From: Zancudomyces culisetae
Lineage: Eukaryota > Kickxellomycota > Harpellomycetes > Harpellales > Legeriomycetaceae
Assembly: GCA_001969505.1 (NCBI GenBank)
Contig: LSSK01001925.1
Coordinates: 1 to 41,585, forward strand
Length of the DNA: 41,585 nt
Direction of reading: 5' to 3'
The position numbers and the translations under genes are program-made. Shown piece after piece: positions 9,996 to 19,788 of the stretch; within the stretch, counting starts at the first letter, position 1; each line of letters starts with the position of its first letter. The notes below the pieces were generated by a model. It saw only the letters and a list, made by a program, of their open reading frames with translations, had not been told where the DNA came from and ran no database searches.

Positions 9996-11705
9996 TCAGT
10001 ATGGATACGAGTTTTGATGTTGTTGGTAGTAGTGACCAGGGTCGGACCTGAATAGATTCTCCGCATCTTGGTTTGCCACTTTTAGATTTCTTTTCATATT
10101 CATTGAGAATTTGTTACTGGGGATGTTACTGCTTCTATTGATAAAGCCATTGGCATTGGAAGGGCTATTTTCACTGGTACTATTGAAATCATCAATAAAC
10201 TTCATTACCACTTTTTCGCCGCTTTTCACTATAATTGGGATGTTTTTATTGATTATACTTATACTTCTTCCTCTAAAGTTGGTGGCAATACCAGCCCCAT
10301 CACCATTGTGAATGATATTGTCGTTGTCTTCGTTGTTGGCACTGTGCTCGCTTTTTCTAGTATTTCTATTTTTGAATGCAGTGTTATTGATAGACAAAAA
10401 ACTAGGCAGCACATACTGGCTTTCATCCCGATTTGGATCACAAGTTGTGTTGCCATAATTCTGCCTTTGGTCCTGCACGCCGGTTTTCCTAGCAGATCCG
10501 CTTATATTTCCGATAACTCCACTACCAGCTGCATAGCAACTATTTAATATTATAAATACTACATTTTCTGTTTTTTTTGTTTTAAATGATGGAAAAATTT
10601 GATCCAATACTGCCGACTCCAGAAGAGCCAGGCCGCTGGCCGATTGTTCATCAACCAAAACTTTGTCAGTTACCAACAGCTTTATTGCCGCCTGGACGGC
10701 CATTTGTTTAGTGACTGAAATCGGAATAATGGGGTGCTTAGTTAAGATTTCCGGCTCCAACACTGGACCGTCTCCTACACAGTCAACTGCTATTATTGGA
10801 ATTGTCGCCCCAGCTGAACTTGATGTTGGTGTAACACCACCTACTTCATTAGCATCTTGGTATTGCTTTCGCGTTAATTTGTTGCTATTATTGCCGCTGT
10901 TGCCGATTGCATTGACTCCGTAAACCTCATGTATTCCCTTGACCAACCCTTTCAACATACGTGAATTTTCCCTAGCATTTTTTGTTAGTGATGTAATTAT
11001 TACTGTTGGAACTGTTTCTGGCTTTATTTCTTTTATAATCTTGCTAATGCCGGAAATATACTCTCTTTCATACTGCTCTATATTATCAACACTTAATAAT
11101 ATCGGATTGCTACCTACATTCCCACCAACTCCACTTTGCAAAATGTAGTTTTGTGCCACTTTGTTGGAAATTTCTTCGCTATCTCCGTACTCTACTATCA
11201 CAATGTTACTATATTTTTGTTGCTGTTTCAGTTCTTTGAGCTTGGAATAGTCATTTCTGTTATGATTAGTATACTCATCAACTGGGTAGTCTGATTTGAT
11301 TCTTTCGGATTCTTCTTGTTCGACCATATAACCATTACTACCGGCAATTTTGTTGTATTTGGGAATAAACGCAATCAATTTCAGTTGTAACGCCTTGCTA
11401 CTCGCACACATTCCCAGCATAAACTCGAGCTCATCGATTTCTCTGCTTTCGTTGAATGTTTTAGGCTGCTCACCATTTTTTTCGTTTTCTTTACTATTTT
11501 TCATTGATATTTTTCTCGTGCTACAAGTTAGCACAATTTCGGTAACATGTTTTTCCTCCTTTAAGTGTTTACACATGTGGTATAATCCTCGCAGTCTGTA
11601 TGAATTAATAACTTGATGCATGTTTTCCAGTTTCAAGTAAACAGATGCACCACTGAATTCCTTGCATTCAAATGATTTTACTGGCGTTTCTACATACTCA
11701 TCCAT
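9996..11705 (-). CDS. Serine/threonine-dehydratase-fold protein lacking PLP-binding residues (probable pseudoenzyme)
   Basis: A 569-residue, single-exon protein. Residues 7-45 (TPVKSFEC..., VYLKLENMHQ, NSYRLRG) align with the start of fold-type II PLP enzymes such as yeast Cha1. In those enzymes the segment reads ENLQPSGSFKSRG and the Lys binds PLP. Here that Lys is Arg37. The SGGNAG phosphate/substrate loop reads CSTRKIS, and the glycine loop before the IIAVD strand reads SLTKNA. Later landmarks persist: TIPIIAVDC (the IVGVET strand), KHPIIPISVTKQMAVQAA, DKVLVDEQSASGLALLE (the VIEPACGAAL region) and VVFIIL. Asn/Ser/Gly-rich insertions and a long tail make it larger than the usual 330-370 aa. 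I infer a non-catalytic or regulatory role. Homology to the fold is likely and the loss of catalysis is strongly suggested. Confidence 0.72.
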   Translation of the reverse strand: MDEYVETPVKSFECKEFSGASVYLKLENMHQVINSYRLRGLYHMCKHLKEEKHVTEIVLTCSTRKISMKNSKENEKNGEQPKTFNESREIDELEFMLGMCASSKALQLKLIAFIPKYNKIAGSNGYMVEQEESERIKSDYPVDEYTNHNRNDYSKLKELKQQQKYSNIVIVEYGDSEEISNKVAQNYILQSGVGGNVGSNPILLSVDNIEQYEREYISGISKIIKEIKPETVPTVIITSLTKNARENSRMLKGLVKGIHEVYGVNAIGNSGNNSNKLTRKQYQDANEVGGVTPTSSSAGATIPIIAVDCVGDGPVLEPEILTKHPIIPISVTKQMAVQAAIKLLVTDKVLVDEQSASGLALLESAVLDQIFPSFKTKKTENVVFIILNSCYAAGSGVIGNISGSARKTGVQDQRQNYGNTTCDPNRDESQYVLPSFLSINNTAFKNRNTRKSEHSANNEDNDNIIHNGDGAGIATNFRGRSISIINKNIPIIVKSGEKVVMKFIDDFNSTSENSPSNANGFINRSSNIPSNKFSMNMKRNLKVANQDAENLFRSDPGHYYQQHQNSYPY

Positions 11706-12560
11706 TCTTTTGACTTTGGTATTTCCTCTATCTTTCTATTATCAATTGTTTCTCTGGCTACTACCCACCTAATCTCCCCTGTATCTAGTCTAATACCAAT
11801 ATTTTATCTTTTTTTAATTTTCTTTGAAAAGTATTTGCATTTATAATCCTTTTGCTTGACATAAATTCCCACAGCCTCTAGTATTTGTTTATTTTAGCTT
11901 TTTTTTCTCCATAAAAACAGCTTTGCTCTATCAGCTACAATGTCGAAATTTTATTGTAAACAATGGCAGCAAGTATCTGCGAATGAAAAACCAACTTGAA
12001 TATATATGTTTTTCAAATTTTTGCAACTACCACCTACAAATTGAGCTTGGTGCAAAATCACTAAAAGACGCCTAGACACAATTATATAGATCGGCTGTGT
12101 CCTAGAAAGCCGCCTCTATCTACCAAACCCAATCTTAACTTTAACCCTAACTCCAACCCGCATCTCTCTGGATTCGCTACGATGTGTTCCAGATAATGGC
12201 CTATTATTGTGGCTTGGTTGGCCCCTTGGCTATACCACTCTCTTCTCTCTCTCTCTCTGTCTCCCCACCCTCCACCCCCCTACTGCTGTTAGTTTATACA
12301 GTCTTGCCATCAAGTAAATGGTGTCTGTGGAGCTGATGTTTCTCAGCACCCCCCCCCCAAAAAAACGTGTTTTTTTTTGTATCCACAAAGCTCCGTTGGC
12401 TTTATTATAACACTACCGCTTTTTATTTAATAAGACACTTAACCAGTGTTATCATTAAATGCACCAGCAACTACGAAATAGTGTACGTACGTTGCTGGAT
12501 GGAAAAATAAAGATAAAATATTTTTTAGGAAATGTGCTATGTATAAGCCTGAGAAATTCC
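11706..12560. other. Intergenic, low-complexity tracts
   Basis: The region lies between two minus-strand genes: the promoter of the dehydratase-like gene and the 3' side of ATP7. It holds a CT-rich run near 12239-12265 and a 10-C tract at 12349-12358 followed by seven A. There is no exon-like sequence. Confidence 0.5.
12239..12365. repeat. CT-rich microsatellite and poly-C/poly-A tract
   Basis: A run of CT dinucleotides is followed about 85 nt later by ten C and seven A in a row (12349-12365). These are simple-sequence tracts in non-coding DNA. C homopolymers recur in the window (about 31102-31111, 32154-32164 read as G, 38941-38949). Confidence 0.8.
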
Positions 12561-13085
12561 TTAGAAACCCAAAGAAGGGAACTTGCTGTCATATCCTGGA
12601 ACAGTGTATTCGCCCTTTTTGACCATCTCCTCAACCTCAGTCATGGTCTCTGGACGGGCCTGGCACACATCGATGGTTGTGAGTTCGTCAACAGGTCTGG
12701 CAGCTTGAATGTTTCCAATTGTTTCCTTCAATCCAGCCAATCTGTTCTGGAGGTCGACTGAATAGTCTTTTGCGGAGGTGGATGCTGATTTCTCAAGCTG
12801 CTCGATAGCCTTCAATTGCTCGCTGATTTCCAGCTTAACAGGCTTGAATGCTGCGTATTTCTTTTGCAACTTGTCTACTACCTCGGTGTTTTTGAGCACG
12901 CTTCTGTAATATTCAAAATCTATTTCTGTCTTTTGCGCATTCAGTGCACTCAAATCTCTGTCAGTCTCGGTAAATTTCTTGTTGAATTCCTGTAAAGCCT
13001 TGACGATCTCGGGTCTTTTTGAAAGATTTGCTGAAAGCAAGGGCCAATCGATTTTGGTCAACAATGTACGTCCTGTTACTGACAT
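12561..13085 (-). CDS. ATP7: ATP synthase subunit d (peripheral stalk)
   Basis: A 174-residue, single-exon protein, the same length as yeast Atp7. It opens with MSVTGRTLLTKIDWPLL, continues as charged helices with heptad spacing (KTEIDFEYYRSVLKNTEVVDK), and ends with the conserved DELTTIDVCQARPETMTEVEE segment and a KGEYTVPGYDSKFPSLGF-type tail. In the family subunit d joins the peripheral stalk with subunits b and h and OSCP, holding the F1 head against rotation at the inner mitochondrial membrane. Nuclear-encoded and soluble, it is imported. The ATG at 13085 is the natural start. The neighbouring 1.5 kb upstream is non-coding. Confidence 0.95.
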   Translation of the reverse strand: MSVTGRTLLTKIDWPLLSANLSKRPEIVKALQEFNKKFTETDRDLSALNAQKTEIDFEYYRSVLKNTEVVDKLQKKYAAFKPVKLEISEQLKAIEQLEKSASTSAKDYSVDLQNRLAGLKETIGNIQAARPVDELTTIDVCQARPETMTEVEEMVKKGEYTVPGYDSKFPSLGF

Positions 13086-14588
13086 TTTGTTTAATCTTTT
13101 CTGTTTTTATACCGTTCTAAAGTTTGATTTTTTAAAATAAATTAAACAGATTAATGATCATTAGGAAAGCTAAAATTTTAGCAAGCTTATCGGAATAAAT
13201 GATAACGCAAAATCATTCGAGTAGTATTTGCAGTATTCCGTATTGGAGGTTAGAATGTATATATAATGCTTTTAACATAAAACAATGCGAGAATTAACTT
13301 ACTCTGTATTGATAACGCTCTAACGTTACTAAGATTTAGAATATTGCTTATAAAAAAACAAGTCAAAAGTACGAAATTAATGCAGAGGGGTAATTTTTAT
13401 CGCTTACACCCTCAGGCCTATCATTAGTAACTTCCAAAAAAAAAATTTCATCCAACCCAATTTTTACTCCGTTTTGTATGTTATTTTGTTATTTTATATT
13501 ACATTCTGACTTTATTTGCTGAATTTTACTTTTCTTTTTTGCCTTACTCAAAAAGTGGTAATTTGGATTGGTTTGCCATGAAAATTCAAATTGTGCAAAG
13601 GCATTTCTTGATAATAAAAAAAAATAATACTAAATAGATAAAAAATTTTCAATCTTTTTTTTCTCGCAAAATTCTGTTTTTTTTACTCATTTCACACTTG
13701 CTGAAACAGGCTGTTTTACAACCAATTTTTGGAACTCCAAATCAAACTGATAATCAAAATTAAATGAAGCTTTATGTATTGTGAGGCTTAGTGCAACATT
13801 CATTAAAACACATCCTTTTCAATATCTTTATATTTTTGGATGAAGATGAAAAATACAAAGCGTTGAACTGCCCAAGTTTCATTATGTACGAATTTGCTTA
13901 ATATGCGGACCATAATTTAACAGAAAATACAAAAATAACACCTTTATTCTTTATCTAGGGGCACCCGCTACCAATGCAGTATATACCTGTTGTTATGTGA
14001 AGAAAGTTGTTGGTTTGTTTTCACACACCAAAAAAATAATATCTAACAGCCTACTTAGCGCATGGTGCCTGAATGTGTTTGGTTTTTCCATCTTGACAAT
14101 AGCAATTTCATAATACTACAACTTGAATCACCAAAGTTACCAAGTGAATGTGTAAATTGGGTAGGACTTCTGCGGCATGTACTGGAAGTTTGCTGTTTAT
14201 ATGTTCACTTTATTGTGCACTTTACACAGAAGCTTATATGTGTGTATGTATGTACATTTGCCATTATGAGTATGAACAATTGCTTTTCCTCCACACCCCT
14301 ACACTTCTAGTTGGGTCATTTTGTGCAAACTTCAAATCACTTAGTAATTCGTCCAGATTTGATGTGCTGAATTTTGAACATTTCAGAAATATTTTTTCTG
14401 ATCATCAACTGAGAGAGTAAAAAAGACCCCATGAAAATTTTTTCGCCCCAAATACATCAAAACTAAAAGCTGTTTAGTCAAGAAAATTTGTTGGATATAG
14501 ATTTAAACGATACCGAATCACTAGTATTCTACAAGGACTTTTAGATCAAAGCCATAATAGAGGTGCATATATACAGAAAAGGGACAGA
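13086..14588. other. Divergent intergenic region of ATP7 and the Rsa3-like gene
   Basis: About 1.5 kb of AT-rich DNA between divergent genes. Two overlapping plus-strand frames (14062-14310 and 14148-14420) compete with each other. They show no family motif and are cysteine- and phenylalanine-rich by composition only, so I do not call them. Confidence 0.45.
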
Positions 14589-15214
14589 ATGGACTATTCA
14601 AGTGCTGGTAAATCATATGGAAATAACTCTGAGGTACAGAAGGTTACAAAAACAAGTAAAAGCGGGCACGGAAATGGAATGGAAGTGGATGCAGGTGTAC
14701 GTGATGTAGGAGAATTTAATGAGAATATGAGAAACGAAAATGACAGTGGGCTACCACCGCCACTAAAGGAGATTGACGAGCTAATGGTAGAGCAAGAAAG
14801 ATCTGAGGTGGAAAAAACAGGCTTTATTACCAACAAGGTACATATACGTGAAATAGCTTTGTATATAGAACAATTCTTGACCACAATCTTACACGAAAAT
14901 TGCTTTTCTTAACTATACTGGATGAATAATGAAATACGGCCTATAATAATTAATGTAAAATAAATAAATAATATAATAATATAATAATATAGGTTCAGGC
15001 CTTGTCGACGCGCAACCAGGAAAATGGCATCGAGAGTGAAATCCGCAAGAAGTTTATGGAAACCATTGTAAAAGAGTTTGGGGACGAGATAGACAGGCTT
15101 AGAGAGCGGGAACAAATGGATAAAAATAAAATAGCGGTGTTGAAACAGGCGCTGGAAACAGGACTGGGCACATATTCGGAAGAAGATATAAAGGTGCTAA
15201 ATAAGGAGTTATAG
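14589..15214 (+). CDS. RSA3: Rsa3-like ribosome assembly protein (two exons)
   Basis: Exons are 14589-14837 and 14999-15214, with phase 0 on both sides; the product is 154 aa. The N-terminal part is acidic, Ser/Asn/Gly-rich and probably disordered. The C-terminal 50 residues contain the Rsa3 signature: KKFMETIVKEFGDEIDRLR, then a short linker, IAVLKQALETGLGTYSEED and a short tail. Rsa3 is a nucleolar factor that associates with pre-60S particles with the helicase Dbp6. The donor is AAG|GTACAT and the acceptor is CAG at 14996-14998. A second in-frame AG at 14991-14992 would add Val-Gln, so a tandem acceptor is possible. The stop codon overlaps the last codons of the tyrosinase gene on the other strand. 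Confidence 0.72.
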
Positions 15215-16468
15215 ATAGGGCGAGACGTACCCCTGGGAATTTAGAGCATTTACAAAAGAGACAGAGGTATTGTAGTAGGTGTCGTATTTATTGACATCAA
15301 CATCATGCATATTCAGCCATGCATCGGACAACCTACCGGGCATAGGCATTTTGGGTTTACCTATCCGCTTTTGGGCACTGGCTGCACTCTGGACAGATGC
15401 TGCAGAATTGGAGGACGAATAATGTTGGTTGATGTAGTCCATGCTTGTTTGGCCAAAGTTTGGTGGAAGATCAGTGGCTTTGGCTCCAATATTGCCATTT
15501 AACAATAGAGGGAAATACTCATTGAGGACCTGTGAAGAGAGTGCCGACGCTAGATTCATCTCTGGTAACATTTCTGAAGCCTCCTGTCTTTTTTTGGCTG
15601 GTTTGACTTCGCCATCATAAACATAACACAAATTTCCATATCCTATCTTCATGGTATTCGCTAGCTGGTCGTTGTATACAGTAACTTTATCTGACAATTT
15701 TGCTGCTGATCCATCTTTGTTGATTCCACTGTAAGCATACATGTTTTGTGCTTGAATATTCTGCCACTTCCACCAGATTCTGTCCATATTCGAGTGGTGT
15801 AAAAAAAAGAATATATCATTTGGTGAATGTTTTGATGACATATCTCCCGCTATTCCATTGTGGATCGATGCGTGTAACCCATATTCTAAATTGTTTCTAA
15901 ACGAATCGTATGTGGTACTTGTCATCAAGATGTTGCTTATCCTCTCCGGGCTTTCCCAACTTTTTATTTTTGCACCGTTGTTGAATATTCTTTGTAGACA
16001 ATGCTTAGTTGGAAATCCCATCGTCCATTGCCCTTGCATTCCATCAACTACACAGTTGTTTCCTCTCCCATTGCCTCCAGCGTAACTAGATGTAAAAACC
16101 TGACTTGCCGCTGGATCGCTAAAATCTCTTGCTGAATCCCAATACGGCAACATGAATTTTGGGTGAAACATTTGCCCTACTCTTTCAAAATCAGCAGCAA
16201 ACATACGATGAAATGGCAGGAACATTGGTACAAAGTGAATAGGATCAAAAAACTTTTCATGAATATATGCGAACCACGTAAACCATCCCAAGTCATACAT
16301 TACAGTAACCACGTTTTTAAACAAACTCAATTCCAGTCCTGTCAATGATCTTATTTCCTTTCGTGTCACCACTGATTTACATTTTGGTACTGTCGTTTGT
16401 CCTGACACACTTACTATGTTCAGTAAATGCACTATCCAAGCTATACTTTTAATCTTGCTAATTTTCAT
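15209..16468 (-). CDS. Tyrosinase / polyphenol oxidase (type-3 copper), secreted
   Basis: A 419-residue, single-exon protein. Residues 1-23 form a hydrophobic signal peptide, so it is probably secreted. Copper site A histidines are H70 (YIHEKF), H78 (DPIHFV) and H87 (LPFHRMF). Site B histidines are H199 and H203 (LHASIH) and H224 in FFLHHSNMDRIW. All six expected ligands are present, so the enzyme should be able to oxidise monophenols or diphenols to quinones, the first step toward melanin. The family's MLPYWD motif is at about 106-111. It is shorter than filamentous-fungal tyrosinases with a C-terminal lid, resembling the core domain plus a Ser/Ala-rich tail. TATA-like strings lie near 16493 and 16559-16570. 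The 3' end overlaps the Rsa3-like gene by 6 nt. Confidence 0.9.
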   Translation of the reverse strand: MKISKIKSIAWIVHLLNIVSVSGQTTVPKCKSVVTRKEIRSLTGLELSLFKNVVTVMYDLGWFTWFAYIHEKFFDPIHFVPMFLPFHRMFAADFERVGQMFHPKFMLPYWDSARDFSDPAASQVFTSSYAGGNGRGNNCVVDGMQGQWTMGFPTKHCLQRIFNNGAKIKSWESPERISNILMTSTTYDSFRNNLEYGLHASIHNGIAGDMSSKHSPNDIFFFLHHSNMDRIWWKWQNIQAQNMYAYSGINKDGSAAKLSDKVTVYNDQLANTMKIGYGNLCYVYDGEVKPAKKRQEASEMLPEMNLASALSSQVLNEYFPLLLNGNIGAKATDLPPNFGQTSMDYINQHYSSSNSAASVQSAASAQKRIGKPKMPMPGRLSDAWLNMHDVDVNKYDTYYNTSVSFVNALNSQGYVSPYL

Positions 16469-18065
16469 GCTTTTGTTTTTGTTTGAGGTTGGTGTCTTTA
16501 TAGTTATCTTGTGAAATCTAATTATTTACTCTTCTATTCCTAATAAACAGCTCTGAGTTTTATATATTTAACGTTGCTCATTGATATTCGCTTTTATGAG
16601 CTAAAGGGGAGGAGGGAGGCACCCTGCCTTTAAATTGTTTTCTGAATTTTTTAGGATTTTTTTTATCCTATGTTCGTTAAAGAGCGAATATACCAATGTA
16701 TTAAATATACAAACTCTGAGCTTATTTATACAATTGCACACCATGTAAAACAATTGTCATTATGCCTGATTTACATGTGATCTCTTTTATATTATACATT
16801 GCATTATTTTTAGAATAAAGTATTGCTAGAAGCAGAAAGGTTGTTATTCTATCTGGCCTCTTTTGCTAGCGGAGAATATGGTCATATCCCATTATAGTAA
16901 AAGTTAAACTTTCGACGTTAAACAGACTCAGCTCACCACCGTACATCATAAATGCCTGCCTTTACCGACTATTGTTGGTTATACATCGGTCTCTTGTGCT
17001 TTTGGTTATGTTAATATATATTTTCGTTGGGATAAATACAATTGAATGATTTTAGATGTACTTTTATCTTTTTGACAAAAGGTAAAACGGCAGAATTAAT
17101 AAATAATAACCCCTCTCCCCCCTATTCCCCCTCTCATACGCGGGTTGATGTATTTGAAGCGCTACATCTTGCAAAATACCCAAAAGTTCAAACTTATAAT
17201 ACATTAAAATTGTGCTTAGATTGGCAACTACAGCTCTTGTCTTTGGATGTATACAAAGCAAATTAAAGTGCAAGTGTTCGCATACGGGCTTTCTAACCCC
17301 TACTTGTTACAACTAAATTGGCCCATCTCTTCAAACACACCACTTATTTTTTTTATAGTTCTACCCTATATTTTGACCTCTGCTTCTATGATTTTACACT
17401 TTCTTTAATTTGATTATCATTATATTTTGTAAATCAGAATTGGAGCACACAAAAACTTCAAGGACACTCAAATACAAAATTTCATTGAATTTGCAGGAAA
17501 TCTCTGCTAAAATACATGTATAAATGGTTAGGAAGTGCCTGTTTAGAGGATTTTTTTATTGGCAATCCTCAATATTTTTTGGAATCCATTTCTTCAAACC
17601 ATAACACCTATAGTGGAAAAAGGAATGACAGCCAACCCCGTATTCTAGATAATTTTTCGTATATTGAGAGTAGATTAGTTTAATAATGAGTACACGATAA
17701 CAGATGCACAAAACATATAAAAATGTGATTTAACTGCTGATATAATAATTGTAGATACTACACTTAATCTAATGTGTGTTCAGCTAAGTTGGTAGCTCAG
17801 TTTGATATACATTGATTTTGTCTGTTATACTCAGACCACGAATCACTTAACTAGTTCTGCTACTGTTGGAAATGCTTATGATGTACTTCTGTTTTAGTAT
17901 AATAATAAAAAACATCAAGTAAAGAATAAACTTGCAAAGTAATAAATATTGTAATACTAAAGTTTACTCTTTCCTACAACCATGTTCTCATTTGTAATCC
18001 TAATTGACACACTAGCAAAAAAAATGTAACCACTAAATACAGCGCTACAAAATTTAAAAAGGAAA
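16469..18065. other. Intergenic, upstream of the tyrosinase gene
   Basis: 1.6 kb of AT-rich DNA containing the tyrosinase promoter and running to the tRNA-Lys gene. The only open frames (about 17042-17273, both strands) lack convincing starts or motifs. I see no further gene. Confidence 0.45.
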
Positions 18066-18137
18066 CGCCCGATGTGGGGCTCGAACCCACAGCCTTGAGG
18101 TTAAAAGCCTCACGCTCTACCATTGAGCTAACCGGGC
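18066..18137 (-). tRNA. tRNA-Lys(UUU)
   Basis: The reverse strand folds as a cloverleaf. The acceptor is GCCCGGT with ATCGGGC, the D stem is GCTC/GAGC, and the anticodon stem TGAGG/CCTCA carries the loop CTTTTAA, giving anticodon TTT. The T arm is GTGGG-TTCGAGC-CCCAC and the discriminator is G. There is no intron. A T5 run for Pol III termination follows (A-run 18056-18060 on the plus strand). Confidence 0.95.
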
Positions 18138-18703
18138 AATTTTTTTGTTGCACTTTTTCTATATATTTGATGCTATATTGGATTTAATTTGAGTGGTTTA
18201 TCATTAATTTTTTAGATTTTACTTTGTTGCCTCTTTTTTAATATATTTTCAAGTTAGTATAGTTATTTAATCATATGTTACCTTTTTACTATTTCTAATC
18301 TCAAGAGGAATATCAAGCCAATAGCTAAAACATTTTCACAAAGAAAACGAGATAATCAATTTTAAATCTTTAGCTCACAGTAATTCAATACAACCTCATA
18401 TATTGACAGTTGTTCATTTTTGCAAAGTTATATTTATTTTAAAAAAGTAATAAATTTATCATTTTCCAACATTGAGCCCATTATGCTTTGAAAATAGTGT
18501 TTCTCTACTGGTAAGGCAGCGCGATAATGCTAACATCATTTATTATGTGTGATATCTTCTGAAAATCACACTTGTTTGTTGAAGGATGTGGTTTGATGAA
18601 TGATTGTGAATACCTTATTCCTAAAAACCTGGTTTATTATCTTTTTCTGCTATGAGATTAGGCGAAAGGATGCCTCTAAAACTTTCTTGTACAAAATAAA
18701 CAA
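18138..18703. other. Intergenic, no feature seen
   Basis: AT-rich spacer between the 5' side of tRNA-Lys and the 3' end of the Dap1-like gene. No open frame or repeat of note. Confidence 0.5.
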
Positions 18704-19042
18704 CTAATATACAAGAGACCCAACTACTTGATACCTATCATCAAAAAATGCAATCCACTTGTTAAGTTCTTTCCACTCGTTCTCTGTAAAGCTGGAAAGA
18801 TCATATATAGAATCACCAGGTCTTGGGATGTGTTCCGGATCTTTTGTAAACTTTGCTAGATTGACAGTGGCATCCTTTCCAGCAAGTATTTCGTATGACC
18901 CTCCTCTGCCGTAATACTGAGTTCGATGCGAGACATCATAGACTTTTCCCTTTATGGCGATGTATATCAAACCACTCGGGTTGTTTCCATCGTATCTGGA
19001 CAGCGATTCAAGGTCAAACGTTTTTCCTGGTTCAGAATACAT
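18704..19042 (-). CDS. Dap1/MAPR-type cytochrome b5-like heme-binding protein
   Basis: A 112-residue, single-exon protein that is almost only a MAPR domain (membrane-associated progesterone receptor family, related to cytochrome b5). It contains TFDLESLSRYDG, YIAIKGKVYDVSHR, then YYGRGGSYEILAGKDATVNLAKF. The two tyrosines of the FYGPxGPY motif are retained; the second is the axial heme ligand in PGRMC1. The end, TENEWKELNKWIAFFDDRYQVVGSL, also matches. Yeast Dap1 supports cytochrome P450 enzymes of sterol synthesis. No membrane anchor or N-terminal extension is visible, so this is a short soluble form. It could be a paralogue rather than the true Dap1. Confidence 0.85.
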   Translation of the reverse strand: MYSEPGKTFDLESLSRYDGNNPSGLIYIAIKGKVYDVSHRTQYYGRGGSYEILAGKDATVNLAKFTKDPEHIPRPGDSIYDLSSFTENEWKELNKWIAFFDDRYQVVGSLVY

Positions 19043-19255
19043 CCTTTTTTGTATTTTCGACTAAATTTACTTTTTTTTTATTACTGCAACTTTGAAGTTT
19101 TGAATACAGATTTTGCCCCTATTTAATACCATTTAATATTATTTTTATGTTTAACCTTTTTACTTTTTCTTGCGACTATAGCCTATATTGAACTCAAGAA
19201 TAATTGGAGGTAGTAATATTTACCTGCTGAATATTTCTGCAATGCCAAAGATGTT

Positions 19256-19788
19256 TTAAAGCTGAAAATGCCTCTTGTAATATGCTAAAGAGTGAAAGAG
19301 TGAAAGAGTGGAAGAAGAAAGATGGTTATTTAGGTTAGTCATGAGATTTTATACCAAATTTATTACACCGATTTTCTCCAACTATGTTGTTTCATCATTA
19401 TCTTGTCTTAATTAAGAACATTCGGTCAATTTAATTTTTTTGATGATTTTTTTTTCTCACCAAACATGCGTTTTATGATAGCTAAGCTTATTGGGTGTTT
19501 TTGAATGAGTTGATTTCTGATATTCAGGTTCAAGGGTTTTCCGAAGTTTTGATGTTTAGGTAGCGCTGTAAGTCTAGTTTTTACTCCTCCTATCTTATTC
19601 AAGCCTTGGAGTATAATAGAGCTGCAAAATAAAGGTAATACATATCCACAGTCAAAAATATGAATTTAATCTCCACAACCTACTTGAGTACAACCCCAGA
19701 GATGCTACAATAAAGCATTGTTATCATTTTTGAAACTTTTTTGGTCCATTAATATCATTCTTGTGTGAGCGCGTGCTAATTTTGCCAT
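19256..19788 (-). CDS. Unidentified small protein, tentative three-exon model
   Basis: I do not recognise this gene. A consistent model joins 19709-19788, 19461-19621 and 19256-19284 into 89 aa. The middle exon is the best evidence: 53 codons open between a TTTTGCAG acceptor and a GTGAGA donor, reading as a basic sequence with LTALPKHQNFGKPLNLNIRN. Intron 2 has a CTAAC branch site and a long pyrimidine tract made of three copies of an octamer before its CTTTAG acceptor. The first exon is ambiguous: donor GTAGCA keeps the first ATG, while donor GTAGGT 25 nt further on would use an ATG at 19727. The end of the last exon is also uncertain. A small basic mitochondrial or nucleolar protein would fit, but that is a guess. 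Confidence 0.4.

Noticed and set aside
10111-11616. Plus-strand frames opposite the dehydratase-like gene
   Set aside because: These are antisense shadows; hydrophobic by reverse translation of Asn/Glu/Lys-rich coding sequence.
12127-12160. CCCTAA-like strings resembling telomeric repeats
   Set aside because: Only one exact unit and degenerate neighbours; not a tandem array.
14062-14420. Two overlapping plus-strand frames of 82 and 90 codons
   Set aside because: They overlap in different frames, contain no motif, and lengths like these are expected by chance in this AT-rich DNA.
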